Of a DNA stretch of 64,000 bases, positions 59,624 through 64,000 are shown piece by piece. The translations under genes were made by a program, and so were the position numbers. Under the pieces are notes generated by a model. That model did not search any database. It saw only the letters and a list, made by a program, of their open reading frames with translations, and had not been told where the DNA came from. This DNA comes from Ensifer adhaerens (GTDB lineage Bacteria; Pseudomonadota; Alphaproteobacteria; Rhizobiales; Rhizobiaceae), in assembly GCF_002007205.1 (NCBI RefSeq), contig NZ_LAZS01000010.1:278747-342746 (forward strand), read 5' to 3'. Position 1 is the first letter of the stretch. Each line of letters begins with the position of its first letter.

Positions 59624-61030
59624 TCAGCTCGTTGCCAGCGTCCAGGCCATGCCGGCGAGTGCGCAGGCGAGCAGCGTCGTAATGACCGATACATTGAAGC
59701 GGAAGATCGCCATGCCCGCCGCCAAGGTCAGCAGAAGCGACGGCAGCACCAGCGACGCGAGTACCGGGATGTCGAGCGCCAGCGGCCCGAACCTCCAGGC
59801 GACCACCTCTGCAAACAGCGTGTGCAGTCCGAACCAGACGGCGAGGTTGAGGATGACCCCGACGACGGCCGCGGTGATTGCCGACATGGCGCCGGTCAGC
59901 GCGACGTTGTTCCGCAGCCGCTCGATGAAGGGCGCGCCCAGGAAGATCCAGAGGAAGCAGGGAACGAAGGTGACCCAGGTCGTCAGCATCGCTCCAAGTG
60001 TCGCCGCCGCCATGGGGGAAAGCGTGCCGGGATCGCGATAGGCGCCCATGAAGCCGACGAATTGCACCACCATGATCAGCGGGCCGGGCGTCGTCTCGGC
60101 CATGCCGAGCCCGTCGAGCATCTCGCCCGGCTTCAGCCAGCCGTAGTGCTGCACGGCCTCTTGCGCGACATAGGCGAGCACGGCATAGGCGCCGCCGAAG
60201 GTGACCACCGCCATCTGGCTGAAGAACAGGCCGATCTGGCTGAAGACGTTGCCCGTGCCGAGGATGGCGACGAGCAGCGCCAGCGGCACCAGCCACAGGG
60301 CGAGCAGGATCGCCGAGACCCGCAGTGACCAGGCGAGATTCGGGCGTGCGTGCGCGGGGATTTCCTCGCCGAGGGCGGAATCTTCGTCCCTGAGCACAGG
60401 ACCTGCGCCGGCCTTGTGCCCGCCGCCGATGCGGAAAAAGGGGGAGCCGGAACGGGCGCCGATATAGCCAAGCACGCCGGCTGCAAGGATGATGAGCGGG
60501 AAGGGGATCCGGAAAACGAAGATGGCGATGAAGGCGGCCGCGGCAATGCCGATCATAACCTCGTTCTTCAGCGCCCGCCCACCGATGCGGAAGACGGCCT
60601 GAACGACGACCGCAAGCACCGCGGCCTTGAGCCCGAAGAACAGGCCTTCGACAACGGTGACATTGCCGAAGGCGGCGTAGATGTAGCTCAGGCCCAGGAT
60701 CGCCAGGACCCCCGGAAGCACGAAGAGGATGCCGGCAACGAGGCCGCCGGCGGTGCGGTGCAGCAGCCAGCCGATATAGACGGCAAGCTGCTGCGCCTCG
60801 GGTCCCGGCAGCAGCATGCAGTAGTTGAGCGCATGCAGGAAACGGTGTTCGCCGATCCAGCGTTTTTCATCGACGAGGATGCGGTGCATCACCGCGATCT
60901 GCCCGGCCGGCCCGCCGAAGCTCAGCGCCGCGATCCGCGCCCAGACCCGGACCGCTTCGCCGAACGAAATGCCGTGGCTCTCCCGTTGCCGCGCCGGTTT
61001 CGGCGCGGCCTTGTCCGTAATGTCGGTCAT
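59624..61030 (-). CDS. chrA: Chromate efflux transporter ChrA
   Basis: A 468-residue long-chain ChrA of the CHR superfamily with two homologous membrane halves, about six helices each. Each half carries the family motifs: FGGPAGQIAVMH and LLPGPEAQQLAVYIGW in the first, FGGAYAVLAYVAQEAV and TTPGPLIMVVQFVGF in the second. A soluble loop of about 45 residues joins the halves. It exports chromate (perhaps sulfate-like oxyanions) by proton motive force. It starts 1 base after the chrB stop, so the two are cotranscribed. Confidence 0.93.
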   Translation of the reverse strand: MTDITDKAAPKPARQRESHGISFGEAVRVWARIAALSFGGPAGQIAVMHRILVDEKRWIGEHRFLHALNYCMLLPGPEAQQLAVYIGWLLHRTAGGLVAGILFVLPGVLAILGLSYIYAAFGNVTVVEGLFFGLKAAVLAVVVQAVFRIGGRALKNEVMIGIAAAAFIAIFVFRIPFPLIILAAGVLGYIGARSGSPFFRIGGGHKAGAGPVLRDEDSALGEEIPAHARPNLAWSLRVSAILLALWLVPLALLVAILGTGNVFSQIGLFFSQMAVVTFGGAYAVLAYVAQEAVQHYGWLKPGEMLDGLGMAETTPGPLIMVVQFVGFMGAYRDPGTLSPMAAATLGAMLTTWVTFVPCFLWIFLGAPFIERLRNNVALTGAMSAITAAVVGVILNLAVWFGLHTLFAEVVAWRFGPLALDIPVLASLVLPSLLLTLAAGMAIFRFNVSVITTLLACALAGMAWTLATS

Positions 61031-61031
61031 T

Positions 61032-61853
61032 TCAGGCGTCCTTCTTGGGCGAGGGCCAGTTGTGGGTTTCGTTGGTAGCATCGCGGCACCAGCGATAGAA
61101 AGCGTCGTAAAGCAGCATGCCCGCCTCCAGTTGTTCGAGATCATCGGCATACATGCGCGAGAGACCGAGAGAGGCCGCAAGCAGGCCCGATGCCTCGGGC
61201 GCGAGCTCGAGGCGGGCGGTATCGGCAGCACGCACGATTGTGGCGAGCCGCAGCAACGGGGCTGTGGCAAGCGCGAACTCCTCGACCATGATGTCGAAGG
61301 TGCAGCGCTCGCCGCGATGGCTCCAACGGACGGGCGCGTCGATGTCGAACGGTGTCGCCCCGAAGCGCTCGCCGACCATCTCGACCTCCGACGGCGCAAC
61401 GTAGAGGAAAACAGCATTCGGATCGACGAAGCGCCGAATCAGCCACGGGCAGGCAATGCGGTCGATCTTCGGCCGCGCACGGGTGACCCAGACGGTCTGC
61501 CCGCGGGCGTTCCGTTCCGGTATCGCCGAAGATGGCACGGTGGGGTTGCCGCCTTCGACCCAGGCCTCGAAGCCGCCTTCGAGGACATCGGCGGAGACGC
61601 CGGCATTGCGCAACCAGGCGGCAATGCCATGGCTTAGCTTCTTGCCCTGCTGGCAGATGATGATCGCCGACGCCTTGTCGACGCCATCCAACCAGTCCTG
61701 CACGGTGCGGTAGTCCCGCCGGCAAGACCCCGGGACGAGACGCGGATCGGCGTCGAAGTCCTCGTCGACGCGAACGTCGATCAGCGCGGGACAGTTCGGT
61801 GTGCCGATGAGGCGGGCGAGTTTTTCCGATGATATTTCGAGATATGACGACAT
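61032..61853 (-). CDS. chrB: Chromate resistance protein ChrB-like with N-terminal rhodanese domain
   Basis: A 273-residue two-domain protein. Residues about 1-105 form a rhodanese-like domain (ALIDVRVDEDFDADPRLVPGS, IIICQQGKKLSHGIAAWLRN, LEGGFEAWVEGG); the active-site cysteine position is C68 in CQQGKK. Residues about 118-273 are a ChrB-type domain (WVTRARPKIDRIACPWLIRRFVDPNAVFLYV, with RGERCTFDIMVEEF). In other bacteria ChrB assists or regulates ChrA-mediated chromate resistance. It precedes chrA with one base between. The rhodanese fusion suggests a redox or sulfur-handling role. Confidence 0.88.
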   Translation of the reverse strand: MSSYLEISSEKLARLIGTPNCPALIDVRVDEDFDADPRLVPGSCRRDYRTVQDWLDGVDKASAIIICQQGKKLSHGIAAWLRNAGVSADVLEGGFEAWVEGGNPTVPSSAIPERNARGQTVWVTRARPKIDRIACPWLIRRFVDPNAVFLYVAPSEVEMVGERFGATPFDIDAPVRWSHRGERCTFDIMVEEFALATAPLLRLATIVRAADTARLELAPEASGLLAASLGLSRMYADDLEQLEAGMLLYDAFYRWCRDATNETHNWPSPKKDA

Positions 61854-62086
61854 GACGCGTCCTCCGGATGAGCGGTTCTATGGACGCGATGCTTCGGCTG
61901 GCGCCTCATGGGGTGATCGCACCCCCATGCACAAAGTTTGCCGCCGTTCGCTGCAAGCTGTCAAGCCACGGTTCGGCGGCGACTTTACGGACACGGCGGG
62001 AGCGTTTCGCGCAGAGGTGTTACCGGGCAAGCTATCGAAGGATTGTTACAGGTCTTTGTCGGCAGGTGTCACTCAACGTCGAGGAA

Positions 62087-62120
62087 GCGACCTGAGTGCC
62101 GAAGGTCACACTCAGGTCGC
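62087..62120 (-). terminator. Strong hairpin downstream of the exported hydrolase gene
   Basis: Perfect 12-bp stem GCGACCTGAGTG/CACTCAGGTCGC with a 10-base loop, 18 bases after the hydrolase stop on the minus strand. It has no T-run. I see nothing else in the 284-base gap up to the chrB start except the likely chrB promoter. Confidence 0.55.
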
Positions 62121-62137
62121 AGAAGGCGGCATTCGGG

Positions 62138-62896
62138 CTAATTGCCGACCTCCTTGGCCGCGGCCTCGATGACGCCGGCGACCTTTTCCGGCTGCGATGC
62201 AAAGACGGCGTGGCTCGCCTTGATTTCGCTCACCTGGCTGCCGGCGCGCTTGGCCATGTCGCGCTCGAGATCCGGATTGATGGCGCGATCCTCGGTCGCA
62301 ACGATCGCCCAGCTCTTCTTCGTGCGCCAGGCCGGGTCGCCGACCTTGGTGCCGAAAATATCCTTGGCGGCAAGGACCTGCGATTTCGCGGCAAAGGCGG
62401 CCTCCTCCGCGGGCAAATCGGCGGCGAAGTCGGCCGGAAATGCCTTGGGATCGAGGTAGAGATACTTTCCGTCGGCGGTTTCTCGGATGCTCATGGCGGC
62501 CGCCGGCTTCGAACCGGCGAGCGTCGCCAGGTTTTCACCCTTGTCGGGCTGGAACGCCGCCACGTAAACCAGCCCCTCGACCTTGCGATGATGGCCGGCC
62601 TCGGTGATGACCATGCCGCCATAGCTGTGCCCGACGAGGAGGGTCGGACCATCCTGCAGGTCGAGGATGCGGTTCGTCGCCTCGATGTCCGCGGCGAGTG
62701 ACGTCAACGGCTCCTGGACGACGGTCACGTTGAAGCCGCGGCGCTCGAGAATTTCGGAGGCCTGGCGCCAGCCGGAACCGTCGGCGAAAGCCCCGTGCAC
62801 GATGACGATGTTCTTGATCTCGGCTGCTTGCGCGGCAAAGGCGACGACGCTTGTCGCGAAGGCGAGGGCGAAAGTGGAGAAAATCCGGCGGCGCAT
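62138..62896 (-). CDS. Exported alpha/beta hydrolase (EstC/HNL-like)
   Basis: A 252-residue protein with a Sec signal peptide (about 1-24, ending AAQAAE), so periplasmic. The alpha/beta hydrolase core has IVIVHGAFADGSGW, the nucleophile serine in LLVGHSYGGMV and the histidine in EIKASHAVFASQPEKVA. The short-chain, plant-esterase-like (salicylate-binding protein/hydroxynitrile lyase) group is the closest. Substrate unknown. Its promoter region holds CACA and GGGATAC elements similar to those upstream of other hydrolase and redox genes here. Confidence 0.87.
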   Translation of the reverse strand: MRRRIFSTFALAFATSVVAFAAQAAEIKNIVIVHGAFADGSGWRQASEILERRGFNVTVVQEPLTSLAADIEATNRILDLQDGPTLLVGHSYGGMVITEAGHHRKVEGLVYVAAFQPDKGENLATLAGSKPAAAMSIRETADGKYLYLDPKAFPADFAADLPAEEAAFAAKSQVLAAKDIFGTKVGDPAWRTKKSWAIVATEDRAINPDLERDMAKRAGSQVSEIKASHAVFASQPEKVAGVIEAAAKEVGN

Positions 62897-63121
62897 GTGA
62901 TCGATCCTTCATTCGGTTTCGTGAACGGATGATCACAGTCTCTAAGACCGACGTATCCCGGTTGTGTCCGCCATCGCGCGGGGATGTACCGCAGTGTAGC
63001 GCAAGGCTGGCTGCTGGGGATTGAACCGTTCAGCCGCGGCGCTCGGTGCGGCGCAGCCGATCGATCGCGGCATGCGCGATGATCCATGGTTCTTGGGTCG
63101 ATCGTCGGAGAGGCGGGATGC

Positions 63122-63388
63122 CTATCGCTCTACGAGGATCACGATCGATTCCGGCACGACCCCGTCAGAGGTCATCGCATCGGCTGCGACTTCGCTCTGC
63201 ATCGCCTTGGACAGAGCGTCCATATCAGGAACGTCCATGAGAATGGCCACGCGGCTCGGATCTTGCGGATCGACGAAGGTTCGAATGTTCGTCACGCCAA
63301 GCGTGCCGAAGAACTCCTTGCGCTTCGGCGAGTTCAGCCAATGTTCCGCGCCTTTGCTGATGTTGTGATGGGCGATGATGGTTGGCAT
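63122..63388 (-). CDS. Small conserved hypothetical protein
   Basis: An 88-residue protein, MPTIIAHHNISKGAEHWLNS to PESIVILVER, with a good ribosome-binding site (GGGAGGATGCA before ATG). It looks like a small ferredoxin-like dimeric alpha/beta-barrel fold: strand IIAHHNI, strand VTNIRTFVDPQDPSRVAILMDVPDMDAL. The dimeric alpha/beta barrel group includes monooxygenase-like and stress proteins. I recall similar uncharacterised proteins in rhizobia. No function is proposed. Confidence 0.7.
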   Translation of the reverse strand: MPTIIAHHNISKGAEHWLNSPKRKEFFGTLGVTNIRTFVDPQDPSRVAILMDVPDMDALSKAMQSEVAADAMTSDGVVPESIVILVER

Positions 63389-63557
63389 TGCATCCTCCCT
63401 GTCATGGCACGGACGCCGGTTTCGTCGAACTTTCCCTTGGTATCCGCGTTTCCCCACGGAACTGTCTGGCGAGCGGGCTGTCAATTAGCCCGTCGGAGCT
63501 AGGGGCGGACACAGCTATCCGAGCTCGCTGTCCGCTTCGTAGATCGGAGGAATACCC

Positions 63558-63887
63558 ATGCCAAAATTCGTGACCATCGGATATGGCGATCGCGCTGGTT
63601 ACGATCGGACGGCGGAGGCCGTTCGCGATGCGGCGCATGCCCATGATGCAGAGCTTCTGGCTGGAGGAGCCTTGATGGGGATCGCCGGCACGCCGGTGCA
63701 GGTGCGCAACCCGGACGCGGCGAGCGTCGAAACGAAGGATGGCCCATTCCTGTCATCGGCGCTGCCGGTGGCCGGCTTCGCTGTCATCGAAGCCGTCGAT
63801 CTCGCCGAAGCAATCGACATGGTCTCGCGGAGCCCTTGCGCGGTTGCGCACGGAGTGGTCGAGGTGTGGCCGCTCGAAACTCCTTAA
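63558..63887 (+). CDS. YciI/DGPF-family protein
   Basis: A 109-residue YCII-related protein. The family motif DGPF occurs in VETKDGPFLSS, with the typical flanks GTPVQVRNPDAA, AGFAVIEAVDLAEAIDMV and a C-terminal VVEVWPL. Proteins of this fold often accompany ECF sigma factors; none is visible here. GGAGGAATACCC gives a strong start. An inverted repeat GCGGACA/TGTCCGC lies 22-53 bases upstream. Its stop overlaps the last bases of a convergent frame on the other strand. Confidence 0.85.
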   Translation: MPKFVTIGYGDRAGYDRTAEAVRDAAHAHDAELLAGGALMGIAGTPVQVRNPDAASVETKDGPFLSSALPVAGFAVIEAVDLAEAIDMVSRSPCAVAHGVVEVWPLETP

Positions 63888-64000
63888 GGAGCCGCCCACG
63901 ATACCTGAGCGGCGAGCAGAGATTCGGCCTCATCGGCCGTTTGCCGCTGCGGCGCCGTGGCTTCGGCGGGTGCGCGCTTCGTCTCCGCCTGCCCCTCCCT
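63884..64000 (-). CDS. Possible C-terminal end of a gene cut by the window edge
   Basis: A frame of 39 codons is open from the right edge to a TAA that overlaps the convergent YciI stop by 3 bases. The peptide is alanine/glutamate rich (QAETKRAPAEATAPQR, then DEAESLLAAQVSWAAP). The composition fits a disordered protein tail, but the length is too small to judge. No family is recognised. Confidence 0.3.
   Translation of the reverse strand, partial: REGQAETKRAPAEATAPQRQTADEAESLLAAQVSWAAP

Noticed and set aside
59163..60296. N-terminal extension of nitronate monooxygenase into the chrA region
   Set aside because: The frame stays open, but the extension runs antisense-frame through chrA on the same strand and lacks conserved blocks. 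The ATG at 59162 has a good ribosome-binding site and the canonical start.

Overview
The window looks like part of a large replicon (chromosome or megaplasmid) of an alphaproteobacterium close to Sinorhizobium/Ensifer. The reasons are the high GC content, the rhizobial style of gene content (Aap-type amino-acid importer, many solute ABC importers, LysR/GntR/TetR/AraC regulators, a Ku/LigD repair operon) and a rhizobial-type intergenic palindromic repeat. I saw no rRNA, tRNA, CRISPR array, transposase or phage gene. The species is an inference. Both edges cut genes.

Layout. 0-6 kb: a YbhG/YbhF-like efflux locus with a CecR-like TetR repressor, an HPP/CBS membrane protein and a two-component system, facing an EptA-like lipid A phosphoethanolamine transferase (6.2-7.9 kb). 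8-10 kb: a small acidic protein, a PrpA/ApaH-like phosphatase and a HAD phosphatase. 10-18 kb: an orphan peptide-binding protein and a GntR regulator, divergent from an Aap-like importer (binding protein plus two permeases, no ATPase) that runs into an AtzA/TrzN-like amidohydrolase. 17.8-23.6 kb: AraC regulator and SDR, a cytosolic PhnD-like protein, a chemoreceptor, a TetR regulator.

23.7-30 kb: a non-homologous end-joining operon: ligD, ku, a BRCT-HTH-TPR protein, an alpha/beta hydrolase and an ExoIII-type nuclease, followed by a Mop molybdate-binding protein. A perfect 16-bp palindrome lies between ligD and the divergent tetR. 30-33.5 kb: trmO plus a FecCD-type ABC importer whose promoter holds a Mo-box-like inverted repeat. 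33.7-42.9 kb: a long co-directional cluster of aldo/keto reductase, Fae homologue, aldehyde dehydrogenase, LysR and a peptide-type ABC importer, interrupted by one palindromic repeat.

43-45.7 kb: a DipZ-like thiol reductase with an exported MsrA, a likely periplasmic methionine-repair pair. 45.9-47.3 kb: small ORFs and an AT-rich stretch with a DUF6625-like glycosyltransferase-type gene, probably acquired. 47.6-53.5 kb: SDR, epoxide hydrolase, glyoxalase-fold protein, GlxA-type regulator, Tat-exported hydrolase and Ohr, an electrophile/peroxide defence neighbourhood. 53.6-64 kb: a second two-component system, tautomerase, SDR, LysR, nitronate monooxygenase, chromate genes chrA/chrB, an exported hydrolase and small stress-type proteins.

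Main points for follow-up: the BRCT-TPR gene in the NHEJ operon and the palindrome controlling it; the Fae homologue in a catabolic operon; the Mo-box-like site; and a two-part GATAC motif shared by the dipZ, small-secreted-protein and SDR promoters.
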